A stretch of 64,000 bases of DNA, from assembly GCF_032452875.1 (NCBI RefSeq), contig NC_083897.1:5066854-5130853 (forward strand), given 5' to 3'. Made by a program: the position numbers and the translations under genes. Origin of the DNA: Bos javanicus. Its lineage: Eukaryota; Chordata; Mammalia; Artiodactyla; Bovidae. The notes beneath the pieces were generated by a model that was not told the DNA's origin, did no database searches, and worked only from the letters and a program-made list of their open reading frames with translations. This document shows positions 10,076 to 21,982 of the stretch, piece by piece (position 1 is the stretch's first letter; every line of letters starts with the position of its first letter).

Positions 10076-11157
10076 TTTTAAGTTCCATCAGATGAAGGAA
10101 GTGACAAAAAGACAAAAAATGAGGATAAAATATTGCCCAGAGGAGATAACTTAAGGGCTAAAGTTCCTGTGAAGGCAAAAAGAGATGGAATCTAGAAAGG
10201 ATTAGCCCTGATACAAGAAGCTAAAGTCACCAAGAAGTTTAATAGAGAGGATAACTAAGCCTGGAGGGAAAGACTCCCCGAGCTGAATTTCTATCTGGGG
10301 TGCAGATCTCAGACACTCTCAGAACCTGCATCCTGCATTTTTGTGCACTCGGGCTTGGGGGATCTAGCCCTCTGTTTTCAACCATCAGAGTGGTTTTGCC
10401 GTTCCTCCTAGCCTTAGATCCCACCCCCCCGCCCCGCCCAACTCTTAGACAATCCAGCTCTAGTATGAATCTCTACCATAGCTGCCAAACCTGAATGAGA
10501 TACATATATAACATGCCTTATACACAGAAATCACTCAATAATAACCAGAAGTTGTTGTTACTGAATTAAGGCCCCCAAACTTTCAGATCTTGAGGTCCTC
10601 CACCCTTTTATTTGTTCCCAGGTTTAATTAGTACCAGGGCTTGTAGGATTTTAATGATGATCAATATTAGTGGTGAGGTCTCACCCAATTCCCCTACTTC
10701 TATTTACCTCTATACAACTGCCCATATTTGAGGACACTTACTTAGGGTTCAGGAAAAATGACCACTGCCTTCCTCTTACTCTCCAGGTTTTGCAACGAAC
10801 CCTTTAGGATCCCTCATGCCTTCTACATGGCTAGAGTGTAGGTGAACCTTCTCTTTTATGGGTAAAGCTGACATAAAACTGGAATCTGTTCTCTTTTCTG
10901 TCTCTGAGATACAATATAGTTGCTTTGAGGAAGCGCAGGCCAATGGTGCAATTTTAGTTCCTTGAGAAAACAATGTCTGAACTCCCAGTGTTTAGAGTCT
11001 GCCCAATGGAGAAGACATGGAACCATCAGACATAATGAGTCTAGATAGGGTGGGCTGAGCGGCTATTATTATATGTCACAGGGCGCATGATCAGAAGTAG
11101 GTCAAGATGAAACTTACTGCTCTTCAGAGCTCCAGGTCTGCATCTACCAGAGCTTTA
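10076..11157. other. Unrecognised non-coding DNA
   Basis: No repeat or exon recognised in this 1.1 kb; ORFs are all below 66 codons and lack motifs. Confidence 0.4.
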
Positions 11158-11376
11158 TTGTTGTTGCTGGTGGTTGGTTGCCAAGTCATGTCCGAATCTT
11201 TGTGACCCCATGGACTGTAGCCCACCAAACTTCTCTGTCTATGGGATTCTCCAGGCAAGAATACAGGAGTGAGTTGCCATTCCCTTCTCCAGGGGATATT
11301 CCTGGGCCAGGGATCAAACTATGTCTCCTGCATTGGCAGGTGAACTCTTCACTGCTGAGCCACCTGGGAAGCCCCA
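11158..11376 (-). mobile_element. Bov-tA SINE
   Basis: Antisense copy from TTGTTGTTGCTGGTGGTTGG to CACCTGGGAAGCC. A degenerate TSD (ACCAGAGCTTTA and ACCAGGGTTTTA) flanks it, consistent with some age. Confidence 0.92.
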
Positions 11377-12745
11377 CCAGGGTTTTAGCAGCTGCCAAAA
11401 TAGGAAATAAAGAATAATAGTCCTGCCTGTTCCCCTACCTGGGTGTTTTAGACTTTCAGAGGCAAGGTTTAACTTATCCAAGTCCCTGCAGACAGTGATG
11501 AGATGCTACCACAGAGTGATGCCTCTGGGGCTCTTGCTGGGGGGGGTGGGGTGGGGGTGGGGGGTGGGGCTTTGTGTCTATAGGGTCACTATTTGACAGC
11601 TACTTAACAGGCTGCTGCCATCAGCTGGAAGTGGTAGCTTTCTCCCTCAGCTCCTATGATAACTAGAATTAAGGATGACACAGTTGCTGTGAACTCTTTC
11701 AGGAGGTGTCTCTAGGACAAGTGGCTCATGTACTGATGGCTAGGTCTGGCCAATGAAAGCTGGCTAGGAGAACCATTTTGAAAGGAAGCATCTGAGTAGA
11801 AGCATATTGAACTCCAGGTCAGGTTAGGATGAGAGATGCCAAAAGTGTTAGTGAGATGGAGATCTCAGGTTAATCCCAGGATATCAGTCTACAAACCTAG
11901 GTTAGGACTCATCACAGGCCTCAGAATGATGGGCTTCTAGTCTTAGGTCTTTATAGCTCTCTAAACTAGAGAGTTTGTGTTGCCCCAAACTAGAGAGGGG
12001 TTAGAGCTGAAGGTCAAGGCACCAGGCTACCAGGATTTAGAAATCTGCAGGGGAGGAAGCAAGGGAGGCTTGAACCACCTCTCTTTGGGCATACCTTCAG
12101 GAAGCATTTAAGTGGCCCAACTGGAATCCTGAAATCTAGGCCCTCTTTGGTTACCACTTCCTCCCTTTTCTGGACAACTAGTTATTTTGCAATTAACAGG
12201 GGGCTGATTGGTTGGAAATGTTTACTTGAGTGAGCCAAGATTTAAACTTGCTTCCTGGAAAGTATCTTGGAAGCGTCAGAAGCCTGGAATGGGTAGTTGG
12301 TTGCAAAAGGGAATTTGATGGAGAGAGGATTCTTCTCTATTAATCTCCACTTAGATAGTGATTAGACTTGTGAAGACAGTTGAGAACTTAATTGTTCAAT
12401 GTCATCAGGAAGTCAAGTATTTTAATCTTTCTTCAATAGTTAGCTATTAATTAACTGGGAATAAAGAGGAGAATAATTGGAGATGGATTTGCTCAGACTA
12501 GCTTGTACCTTGTAGAGTCAGTATTCTTGGCTGTTAATGAGATCTTAGATAAAAGGAAGTAGGCACAAAAGGATGCAACCAGCTAGACGTGATGCTTGGT
12601 TAACAGCAGTATGATGGACTAGATGGACTCAGAGTGTCCTGCTCCTTTTCCTAACTTTTTCAGCAATCTTTCCCCCAAGACGCTACATAGCAGTCCCAAC
12701 CCTGAGGCTATGCTGCTATAGACTGAACCCCAAGTTTCACACATG
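11377..12745. other. Unrecognised DNA with a G-rich tract
   Basis: Mostly unclassified sequence. At 11538-11569 several G-runs separated by single T residues (GGGGGGGGTGGGGTGGGGGT) could form a G-quadruplex on the plus strand. No coding signal. Confidence 0.5.
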
Positions 12746-12975
12746 ATGATTAACAGTTCAGGTTTAGAGTTGGATCTGATCTAGAATCCCATCATGGCCA
12801 CTCATCATCTATGTGACCTTGACTGAGTTACTTAATCTCTTTCAATTTCCCCAGCTGTGAAATGGCAATAATAATAATACTTACCACATGATTATTCAGA
12901 GAATTATATGAAATTAATGCACATGAAGCACTTAGTGTAATGCCTGGCAAAAAAGGTACTCTACAATAAGTATTC
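12746..12975 (+). mobile_element. MIR SINE
   Basis: TGTGACCTTGACTGAGTTACTTAATCTC, then CAGCTGTGAAATGGCAATAATAATA and the end AATGCCTGGCA follow the MIR body in order. Confidence 0.8.
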
Positions 12976-13159
12976 ATTTCTTTTTATGCTTTTCCAGACC
13001 ATAAATCTTCTGTGGTGGAAAATCCCAAGAGCTCTGATATTTCACACATACCTCTTCCTATAAAGCTGCTGCCAATGAAGGCTTGATAAACCCTTGGGTC
13101 CTGCTCAGGGCTGTGGCCTGGCAGCCCCTCTGTCTTTGACAAGCCCATCTCTACCCTTT

Positions 13160-13425
13160 CCAATGCAGTGTAATTGTTTTGAGTGTGGGCTCTAGAGCGT
13201 AGACAGATCTGGGCTGGAAGCCGCAGGTCAACTACTCCTTGTACAACTTTGGACAAATCATTTAACCCTTCTGTGCCATGCTTTCCTTGTCTATAAAATA
13301 GTGATAAAAATGTTGTTACCTCATTGGATTGCTGGGAGGATTCAATGAGCTGATGCACGTAAAGTGCTCAGAACAATGTCTGACACATGTTAAGTGCTCA
13401 AAAAGTTTTAGCTATATTATTATCT
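13160..13425 (+). mobile_element. MIR SINE
   Basis: GTGTGGGCTCTAGAG near the start, CTATAAAATAGTGATAAAAAT in the middle, and GTAAAGTGCTCAGAACAATG near the end. This is one of the more complete MIR copies here. The 124-codon antisense ORF at 12984-13358 overlaps it and is not a gene. Confidence 0.8.
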
Positions 13426-13597
13426 ATATTGTTCTCTCCATCCTGGCTACCATTCACTCAGGGACCTGAGAGGTATCAAGAGTTCATCTGACAAAATCAC
13501 ATTAGTGGACAGTCAATGGGTTAAGGGTCCCCAACTCCATCACCATGCAACCAAGGACACCATTACCTAGTGGCAGCTTATGGGTTCTAACCTGTGC

Positions 13598-13801
13598 TCA
13601 GTGGCTCAGTCGTGTCCGACTCTTTACCACCCCATGGACTGTAGCCCGCCAGGCTCCTCTGTCCATGGAATTCTCCAGGCTAGAGTACTGGAGTGGGTAG
13701 CCATTTCTTTCTCCAGGGGATCTTCCTGACCCAGGGACTGAACCCAGGTCTCCTGCATTGGCAGGCAGATTCTTTACCATCTAAGCCACCAGGGAAGCTC
13801 A
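13598..13801 (-). mobile_element. Bov-tA SINE with 16-bp TSD
   Basis: Antisense element ending in the head sequence CCACCAGGGAAGCTCA. The TSD is GGGTTCTAACCTGTGC (13582-13597) and GGGTTCTAACTTGTGC (13802-13817), with one mismatch. Confidence 0.95.
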
Positions 13802-13829
13802 GGGTTCTAACTTGTGCCGTTTTAAAACA

Positions 13830-14250
13830 TGGCAACCAAATTTTTGACACTTTTCCCATTGAGAAGTGATATCTAGCCCCCTCCCCTTGAATCAGAGTTC
13901 TGTGAATGCTTGACCAATAGAATATGGCAGAATCTACTTCCTATCACTGGGGGTGTTCATTCTTGGACCTGGGCCAGATGCTGTGACAAAAGCCAGCCAG
14001 CCCACGGAAAGGCACTTGTGGAGAGGAAATGAAGTTCCTGGCCCTCAGTCCTGGCTGAGCTCTTAGTTGCCAGCCAGCGTGAACTTGCCAGTCCATGTGA
14101 GGAGCCATCTGGGATGTAGGTCCTCTAACTCCACATTGAGCCACCCCAATTGATGTCACATTGCCCATTGTTGTGAACAGCATTAATGTTGCTGTTTTAA
14201 GCCACAAAGTTTGAGATGACAGCAATAGATACTTTGGCTTCATAGCTGGC
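13830..14250 (+). mobile_element. MLT1-like ERVL-MaLR LTR
   Basis: ACCAATAGAATATGGCAGAA near the 5' side, GAGCCATCTGGGATGTAGG in the middle and GTTTTAAGCCACAAAGTTTG plus AGCAATAGATA at the end match the MLT1 layout. Confidence 0.7.
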
Positions 14251-14261
14251 ACTAGAAACTA

Positions 14262-14452
14262 GAAACTGCCTGCCAATGCAGGAGATGCAAGAGATGTGGG
14301 TTCGATCCCTGGGTTGGGAAGTTCCCCTGGAGGAGGAAATAGCCACCCACTCCAGTGTTCTTGCCTGGAAAATCCTATAGATAGAGGAACCTGGCGGGCT
14401 ATAGTTGATAGGGTTGCAAAGAATCAGACACTACTGAGCACAAACACATACA
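14262..14452 (+). mobile_element. Bov-tA SINE, head-truncated
   Basis: Begins within the head at AACTGCCTGCCAATGCAGG and ends ACACTACTGAGCACAAACAC; the left part of the tRNA-like region is missing or too degraded to see. Confidence 0.9.
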
Positions 14453-14899
14453 CAACAGATAATCAGAATATAAATTGTGGGTAGTTGGCAAATAGATGGA
14501 GGAAATCTTCTGGGGAGAATAGGTTCATGTATTGCCAACTACATTATGCCAGTGTAAGTGGTCCTATTCACGTGTAGGGCTGGCCTTTGACTGAATTAGG
14601 GAATGGAATTGTCCTGGGATGTGGTTGTTAATTCTAATGCTTCAGTCTTAAAAAATGAACCAGAAACACAAAATGGTTTTGACCAAAATATGGACAGTAT
14701 TACACTCAATATCAGTCCCTTCCATATCCCATATCTCAGAAATGATATCATGTACCAACCAGTTGTTCAAGTAAAACACATATGGGTCATCCATGAATCC
14801 TTCCTCCTTCCTTTCCCTGACCTCTTGTAAAGGGTTCATTAGAAAGTACTATTTACTCTACCTTCAAAATGTACCCTAAATCTGTCCCTTGTTTCTCCA
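14453..14899. other. Unrecognised non-coding DNA
   Basis: No repeat or exon recognised. Confidence 0.4.
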
Positions 14900-14913
14900 T
14901 CCCCACGGTCACT

Positions 14914-15503
14914 TTGTTGTTTTTGTTCAGTGTCTCAGTTGTGTCCGACTCTTTTTGACAGCATGAACCTCAGCATGCCAGGCTTCCCTGTCCATCACCA
15001 TCTCCCAGAGTTTGCTCAAACTCATGTCAATTGAATTGGTGATGCCATCCAACCATCTCATCCTCTATCATCCCCTTCTCATCCTGCCCTCAACCTTTCC
15101 CAGCATCAGGGTCTTTTCCAGTGAGTCAGCTCTTTGCATCACGTGGCCAAAGTATTGGAGCTTCAGCATCAGTCCTTCCAATGAATATTCAGGGTTGATT
15201 TCCTTTAGAATTGACTGGTTTGATTTCCTTACTGTCCAAGGGACTCTCAAGAGTCTTCTCCAGCACCACAGTTCAAAAGCATCAATTCTTCTGTGCTCAG
15301 CTTTCTTTATGGTCCAAGTCTCACATCTGTACAAGACTGATGGAAAAACCATAGCTTTGACTATATGGACTTTGTCAGGAAAATGATGTCTTTGCTTTTG
15401 AATATGCTGTCTAGGTTTGTCATAGCTTTTCTTCCATGGAACAAGCATCTTTTAATTTCGTGGTGGTAGTCATCATCACAGTGATATTGGCCTCTTTTCT
15501 CTG
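14914..15503 (-). mobile_element. BovB LINE, older subfamily, perfect TSD
   Basis: Antisense copy from the tail (TTGTTCAGTGTCTCAGTTG) to the antisense of the region near GGTGACTGCAGCCATGAAATT, about 590 bp. It has the older form with CCAATGAATATTCAGGGTTG. The 14-bp TSD TCCCCACGGTCACT (14900-14913 and 15504-15517) is perfect although the body is clearly diverged. Confidence 0.94.
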
Positions 15504-15517
15504 TCCCCACGGTCACT

Positions 15518-16257
15518 ACTCTAGTCCAAACCATCCTTTTGTCTTACTTGGGCTAACTTGTATTGGACACAAACTCATGTGCCTTCTTGGGCTCATCTCT
15601 GAGATACTGCCCACTTTTCAAATTGTGCTGCCATCATTCCATTTTGTGGGTGATCCCTCCTGAGTTTTTGGAGCTACAGGTAGTAAAAGTTGAAGCCCTG
15701 CACCTGAAAGACCCTCATGTCCTGTCTTACCCATTTACCTGTGAGTGCCAACTTATCACTCCACTTCCACACCGGGGTAAAATGCCATACCAAGGGAATG
15801 GGGTCTGGCTTCGTGAGAAGCTGCCAAGGGACCAGAGGATGTAACTGGAAGTGATGGAGAGTTAGTACCCTGGGGTATGAGATTCGACTAGTGGAAATGA
15901 GGAGGTGTGAGGGAACTAGGCAGATACATTTCTCCTACTTTCTCCACTCTGAAATGTATATGTGTGTTTTCCTTTCAACCTTTGTGAGCAAACACACTTG
16001 GCAAGTAACCTGCAGTTTTGTGACGTAATGGCCAGTGAGGTCATGCATTGCATCACACTGATACATCTTTCCTCACTTCACTTGTCTTTTTCCGTCATCC
16101 TGTTGCCTTAGGCTTATACAACTCCCGTATGGTCAGTACTTGATTTTCTGAATCAGGCTGTGTTTTATAAGACCCTGGCTAAGACACTTGATTTTAAAAA
16201 TGCTTCTAGAAAAACAGACTATCAGGATGGGGGTTTGGAGTTGTATTGTTCGCCTCT
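15518..16257. other. Unrecognised non-coding DNA
   Basis: No repeat, exon or RNA recognised. Short ORFs at 15436-15844 span the edge of the BovB copy and lack motifs. Confidence 0.4.
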
Positions 16258-16269
16258 CAAAAGCAGTAG

Positions 16270-17337
16270 ATATCATTTCATTTTTTTTTTTTTTTTAGAT
16301 TCTGCATATAAGCAATATCATATTGGTCTTTCTCTACCTTACTTCACTTATTATATCTCCAGGTCCATCCATGTTGGCAAATGGCATTGTTTCACTCTTT
16401 TTAATAGCTGAGTAATATTCCATTGTGTATATGTACTGCATCTTCTTTATCCATTCATCTGTTGATGGACATGTAGGTTGCTTCCATGTCTTTGTTATTG
16501 TAAATAGCACAGCAATGAACATTGGGGTGCGTGTATCCTTTTGAACCACGTTTTCTCCAGACATATGCCAGGAGTTGTATTGCCGGGTCATGTGGTAGCT
16601 GGGTCACATGGTAGCGTTGTTTTTAGTTTTTTAAGGAACCTCCACACTGTCTTCCATAGTGGCTGCACCAATTTACACTCCCACCAACAGTGTAGGAGGT
16701 TTCCCTTTTTTCCGTACCCTCTCCAGCATTTGTTATTCATAGACTTTTAAATGATGGCCATTCTGACCAGTGTGAGGTGGTGCCTTTATTGAAATTTTGA
16801 TTTGCATTCCTCTAATAATTAGCAATGTGAGCATCTTTTCATGTGCCTCTTGACCATCTGTATATCTTTTCTGGAGAACAGTCTATTTAGGTCTTCTGCC
16901 CATTTTTTGATTGGGTTGTTTGTTTTTTCGATAGAGTCACCTGAGCTGTAAACATGGTACAAATGAACTTACTTACAAAACAGAAACAGACTCACAGATT
17001 TAGAGAATGAAATTAACAGTTTTCAGGGGATACGGGAAGGGGCACAGATTGGGAGGTTGGGGCGGACATGTACACACTGCTGTACTTAAAATAGATAACC
17101 AGCAAGGACCTACTGTACAGCACAGGGAACACCACTCAATGTTCTGCAATAACCTAAATGAAAAAAGAATTAGAAAATGAACAGACCCATCTGTATGTAT
17201 AACTGAATCACTTTGCTGTACATCTGAAACTAACACAACATGGTTAATCCATTATGCTCCAGTATAAAATAAAAACCAATAAAGTACAGCAAAGGACAAA
17301 TGATCAAAAATATAAACAAAGGACAAATTAAAAAAAA
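16270..17337. mobile_element. L1 with 5' inversion (twin priming)
   Basis: The left part, about 16283-16951, is antisense L1 ORF2 C-terminal sequence. The minus-strand frame 16591-16334 reads KTWKQPTCPSTDEWIKKM and YYSAIKKSETMPF. The right part, from ATGGTACAAATGAACTT at about 16954, is the sense L1 3'UTR down to an A-rich tail. The consensus point at which the inverted part ends at the left (GCAGAATCTAAAAAA) is directly followed by the point at which the sense part begins. The 12-bp TSD CAAAAGCAGTAG (16258-16269 and 17338-17349) encloses both halves, so they arrived as one insertion. Confidence 0.92.
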
Positions 17338-17349
17338 CAAAAGCAGTAG

Positions 17350-18098
17350 GGACACTGGCTGGTGTTAAGTGTATGAAGATAATCCCTGCCATGAAATGGC
17401 ATTGCGATCACTTGAGCTTTCACCTGTGCAATGTGGTATTTTATTGGTATGATACGGGGCTACAAGGCAAGATATGGGGAGGTCAAGTGGCTGTGGCACT
17501 TAATCGATAAACGGACAATGCTATTTATAAGGAACTTGGAGTGGAACAGTTGCTCTTGACTGCAGGAGGAACTCTGCCTCCATGGCAGATTTAAAGGAGA
17601 TCCTTATCTCCTGTAGCTCCAGACAGACTACTAAAAATCAGGCTCAGGATCTGATAAGGGTGGCAGAGATGCAAAAAGGACTAAATGTACAACCTGGTCA
17701 GGCCATTTTTTCAAGATCAGATAGGGAACAAGTGGAACATAGAGATCTGGGATGGTTATTTTGATAGATGAATCCAAGTATTATGAACCCTCAGATTTCT
17801 CTGAACTTTTCTTGCTGGCAGAAGCAGCCCTCTTTCAAAATCATGCTGGGGATAATTTTCCTTTTCATGGAGACTATGTAATAATGTCACCTGAAACAGC
17901 TGCCTTGTGAGATGACCTTTTCTTCTCAAGATGCACTCCACCATCCTCATTACCTCCAGTCGATAACCAGAACCACATCTCAAACAGCTTTGATAGAAAA
18001 GTACACACCCAGCTCCAGAAATTTTTTTATGCTCGTCAGTGGGGAGAATTGAAAGCAGTTCACAATTTCAAAACCGTTATTTGCACTCAAGAAGCCAG
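17350..18098. other. Unassigned sequence, possibly old ERV interior
   Basis: I cannot name this segment. It contains a 60-codon plus-strand ORF at 17582-17764 without recognisable motif. Its position upstream of the ERVL-like pol relic at 18300 makes an old retroviral interior possible, but that is inference only. Confidence 0.3.
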
Positions 18099-18099
18099 A

Positions 18100-18295
18100 C
18101 AGACTCCAAAATACATACTACATGATTCCATTTAAATGACTTCCCAGAACAGACATACAAACCTATGGAGAAAGAAAATTGAAAAGTGGTTAACTTTGGG
18201 TGTGCGTCAGGATTAACTGGAAAGGGCAGGAGGGAACTTTCTAGGGTGATGGAAATGCTACATATCTAATTTTGAATGGTGGTTACGGGAGTATA
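18100..18295 (+). mobile_element. L1M 3' end fragment
   Basis: ATACTACATGATTCCATTTA, then GAGAAAGAAAATTGAAAAGTGG and GGGTGATGGAAATGCTACAT match the 3' end of old L1 elements. Confidence 0.65.
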
Positions 18296-18299
18296 TGTA

Positions 18300-18990
18300 G
18301 CTGTCAGGGGCTCGGAAGGACAGTGGAGAGGGAAATCTTCCCAGTGAGTCAACTTCCTTTCACTAAAACTGGTCTAGCATCTGCTGCAGTGAGGTGCCCA
18401 GTCTGCCAACAGCCCTCACACAGTGCCATCCTTCAGGGAGACCAGCCAGTTGCCTGGTGTCAGGTCAATTATTTGGATCCCTTCTATCCTGAAGTAGGCA
18501 GTGATTTTCCCTCAGCTGAATGGTTTTCTACTTTAGATATGGACTTGCCTTCTCTGCCCACTTTGCCCACACTGGCACCACTGTCTGCTGGCTTACAGAA
18601 TGTCTGATGGAACAGTAGAACTGACTGCTGAAGGCTCAGCTAAGGTTCCAGAAAGAGGGTTGGGTGCTGTATATCATGTGCTGCATGCGTGTGTGCTAAG
18701 TTGCTCAGTTGTGTTGGACTCTCTGTGACCTCATGGACTGTAGCCCGCCAGGCTCCTCTGTCCGTGGGATTTTCCAGGCAAGAATACTGGGGTGGGTTGT
18801 CATGCCCTCTTCCAGGGGATCCTCCTGACCCAGGGATCAAACCCAAATCTCTTGCATCTCCTACATTGGCAGGCAAGTTCTTTAGCACTAGCACCACTTG
18901 GGATATGTTAGAATGTGATATATACCTCTGATTGATACAGAGTACAATATCTCTTCTAGTTAGAACACACATATCCAGGAATCTGAGTCA
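18300..18990 (+). pseudogene. ERVL-like pol (integrase side) relic
   Basis: The open frame 18272-18607 (111 codons) contains RCPVCQQPSHSAILQGDQP followed by AWCQVNYLDPF. This resembles the stretch just before and at the start of the integrase core of ERVL-type elements, which has a CPxC pair and a W-QVDY motif; here the aspartate is N. After the SINE at 18689-18902, 18905-18975 resembles the following part of the same internal region. Many codons are lost and no LTR is paired with it. It is an old genomic relic with no coding capacity. Confidence 0.5.
18689..18902 (-). mobile_element. Bov-tA SINE inside the ERV relic
   Basis: Antisense copy, from GTGCTAAGTTGCTCAGTTG to GCACCACTTGGG. It has a small internal duplication, CTCTTGCATCTCCTACATTG, where the usual form has one such block. 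Confidence 0.92.
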
Positions 18991-19221
18991 GGGTGATTGG
19001 AAAATCCTATAAATACTACAGGAGGTGGGAGTCTCCTTCCCACCTTGCCTGGATAACAGTACTGATAGCGTTGTTCATGCTGATGGCAGCCATAGCTGCT
19101 GCCAGAGACAACCAAGGGCTCATACAAAGAATGCCATGGTCAGAAGCAGTTGGAGAAGCTAAATGACAGATAAGGAGAGTGGAAGAATCAGGTAAACAGA
19201 AAGAATTTGGGGGTTTTGGCT
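18991..19221. other. Unrecognised non-coding DNA
   Basis: Nothing recognised; possibly the end of the preceding ERV relic. Confidence 0.3.
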
Positions 19222-19455
19222 TCGGTGAAACAAGTTAGAGTTCTTGGCTCATAGAGACCCAACTTTAAATCCCTATTCTACAGCTTATCTGCATGACCTT
19301 AAGCAAATAGTGTTATCTTCTGAACCTCACTTCCATCTGTAAAAGAGATAATAATAGTATCTACTGACAGAATTATTGTGAGTATTAATTCATGCTTGTA
19401 GTAGAATTTATTACTAGAACGGTGCCTAGCAAAGATCAAATGTTCAATAAAATTA
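19222..19455 (+). mobile_element. MIR SINE
   Basis: GCATGACCTTAAGCAAATAG, then CATCTGTAAAAGAGATAATAATAG and GGTGCCTAGCAAAG appear in MIR order. Confidence 0.75.
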
Positions 19456-20267
19456 CGTGTGCAAAGAACACACTTCTCATTTTAAGACAGACATAGTATG
19501 ACTCTAAAAGCAATGAGGTGGAAGTGTCCCAGAAGCTCCTTGAAGGAGCTTCCTTGATGGTACCCTCAGAAATGTGCCAATGCCTGCGCCAAAGATAGAT
19601 TTTTCTTGACACCAGTGAAATTTGAGCTCCAGGGTCCTGTGTCTCTACCAGCCCCTTCTGAAGCTCTGAGAGTGACCCTGGGAATGTGCTCATATAATCA
19701 TGTGAACTGTTTTTAAACTATATTTAACTATTTTCTAAAATTTCTTTTAATATATTTCTCCAGAAATTCCCTTAAAATAACCACTGTTTTTTTCATTTTC
19801 ATTCCTGCATTTTGTTTCGGGTGTTCAATGGGAAAGGATCTTTCAGTGAGCTATCTGCAACAATTTTCTGCAAATAATATTTTGATTTCATTTATTGGTT
19901 TTATTTCCACTTTTTGAGTAATCCCGCTCTGGCCTCATGCACAATTGTCATTCTGGGACCTCTCCCTGCATCTCTGCTACATTGTATACACCATTTCCTG
20001 GATTTCATATGTTCTTCTCAAGAAGTTTCCTAAGAAAAATGCATTGGAAGTAAAATCTTTGAGAATTTGAATATCTGAAAATGTCTTTATGCTTTTCTAG
20101 AACTTTTTGTTATTCGGCTGGGTGTGTATTTCTAAATTGGAAAAAATCCCCAGTGTTTAACTTGCAGTATTATTTTTGAGGAATTGAATGTGATTCTGAT
20201 TCCCACTCAGTATTCTTGATCTCCACATGTGTCCTGTTGTGGTTATTCCAGAAGCTCAGGATACTTG
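19456..20267. other. Unassigned AT-rich sequence
   Basis: Includes GAATATCTGAAAATGTCTTT and similar strings that look like an old repeat interior, continuing after the SINE to about 20770 (CACTCCGTGGGCTTTTCTA). I cannot name the family. Confidence 0.35.
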
Positions 20268-20484
20268 GGCTTCCTTGGTGGCTCAGTGGCACAGGATCTG
20301 CCTGCCAAGCAGGAGACACAGGTTCAGTCCCTGGGTTGGGAAGATTCCCTGGAGGAGGACATGGCAAGCCACTCTAGTATTCTTGCCTGGGGGGAATCCC
20401 ATGAACAGAGGAGCCTGGTGGGCTACAGCCTATGGACTCGCAGAAGACTCAGACATAATTTAATGACTAAACAACAACCACAAC
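20268..20484 (+). mobile_element. Bov-tA SINE
   Basis: Starts TGGGCTTCCTTGGTGGCTC and ends in the A/C-rich tail AACAACAACCACAACAAG. The ORFs over it in both frames are SINE artefacts. Confidence 0.93.
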
Positions 20485-20971
20485 AAGCTCTGATTTTTCC
20501 AAAATCTAATGATGATAAGGCTTATTGAGGCTATTTTTTCATTCATCATACTGGGCACTCCGTGGGCTTTTCTATCTGGAAACTCATGTCCTTTAGTTGT
20601 GGGGAATAATCTTGTATTCTTTGTTTAATGTTTTCCTTCTCTCCTTGTTACTGTTGTCTCTTTCTAGTATAACTATTAATCACATATTGGATATCCTCGA
20701 CTGGTACATTGATTTTATATTTATCTCTTTCTTCTCCATGTTTGATGAAACCAAGCTTCATCAGTAACTCCTAACCTTAGCATATGGGGAGGAAAAGCAG
20801 ATGAAAGACTGGTAAATGAACAGAATGGAGGACGATCTCATCCCAAGTGCTCACAAAGGAGGACCGATGAAAAGCAAGCTGATTCTCCCTTCCAAATTCC
20901 AGATAGGCTTGGGAGTTGGAGAAACCATGTGACTTTGACAGTGATAAACACTTGGAGATAATTTAAAAGTC
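20485..20971. other. Unassigned sequence
   Basis: Continuation of the unassigned old repeat left of the SINE up to about 20770, then unrecognised DNA. Confidence 0.35.
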
Positions 20972-21667
20972 TGTTTAGGGAACAGTTTTCATGTGCCAAA
21001 TACACACTGAGGCCAAACAAACCAGAACATAACAGTTTGGAGCAGAGGAAGGTTTATTGAAGGGCAAAGCAAGGAAAATGAGTGGCTCCTGTGCAAAACA
21101 CCCAAACTCCCCAGTGGGTTTCAGGGAAGCATTTTTAAAGGCCAGGTGAGGGAAGGGGGTTGCAGCGTATGTGATGAGCTTGTGGACAATTCTCTGATTG
21201 GTTGGTGGTGAGGTAACAGGGCAGTGTCACAGGGGTTAACATTATCGATCCTTAAGCACTAGTAGGTCTGGGGACTATGCACTCATGATCATCATGTGGT
21301 TAACTTCTTCATTTGGTGGAGTTTTTAGCATTGGCAAAACAACTCAGAAAGTCTTCATCAGACACTATTATACTTCAGGGTGGAGACAAAGATTCTGTAA
21401 CTGCCATATGGCTGATTTACTGTTTAAACTCTTACCAGCTCTCCTGGCCCAGCTATTACTTTTGTTACTAGATGTTTTCAATCATTAATTCTTGATCCAC
21501 GCTTTTGTGACTCAGGAGAAGCCTGGGAGACTAGAGCTTTTGTACAAACAAGAGGCAGGCAAAGGACACAGTTGGTGGTGGGGTTGGGGGGTGGAGTCCT
21601 GTCTCTGGAATGCCCCACAGGGCCCTGCTTGGTTTCAAGGTGACTTTGGATCTCATTCTAGAAGACA
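20972..21667 (-). mobile_element. Solo LTR of an unassigned ERV family (copy A)
   Basis: Read on the minus strand it has LTR layout: ACA/TGT-type ends, a promoter-like zone with ACCAATCAGAGAATTGTCC, CTTTAAAAATGCTTCCC, and a poly(A) signal in TTCAATAAACCTTCC. Copy B at 33231-34185 shares this order, so it is a dispersed family. No internal viral genes are adjacent. Confidence 0.65.
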
Positions 21668-21973
21668 ATTTTGGTTTTTGTCTTTCAGTTGTATGTATCA
21701 TGATGGAAGGTAAGATTGCATGGTTGTGAGCCTGAGTAGCATACTGAAAATAGGGGAGGTTAGGGGCCAAAATGTATACTAAATGCAATATAAAATTACA
21801 CTTCTACGATTTCTTATCTCACAAACAATTCATGTTTAATTTTCTTTACATTATATGAAAAAATATATACATTGTCAGCCAGATATAGCACTTAGGGCCT
21901 TCTCAGATCTCTTCTGAGTATGCGCTCAGTCTTAGGCATGCGTGTGGCCTTCTAGATTTCCAGGAATATGTGG
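21668..21973. other. Unrecognised non-coding DNA
   Basis: Nothing recognised. Confidence 0.35.
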
Positions 21974-21982
21974 AAGCTTTTC

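Noticed and set aside
11538..11569. G-rich run as a promoter or CpG island
   Set aside because: Almost no CpG and no other promoter feature; kept only as possible G4.
12984..13358. 124-codon antisense ORF
   Set aside because: Overlaps a MIR SINE and has no domain.
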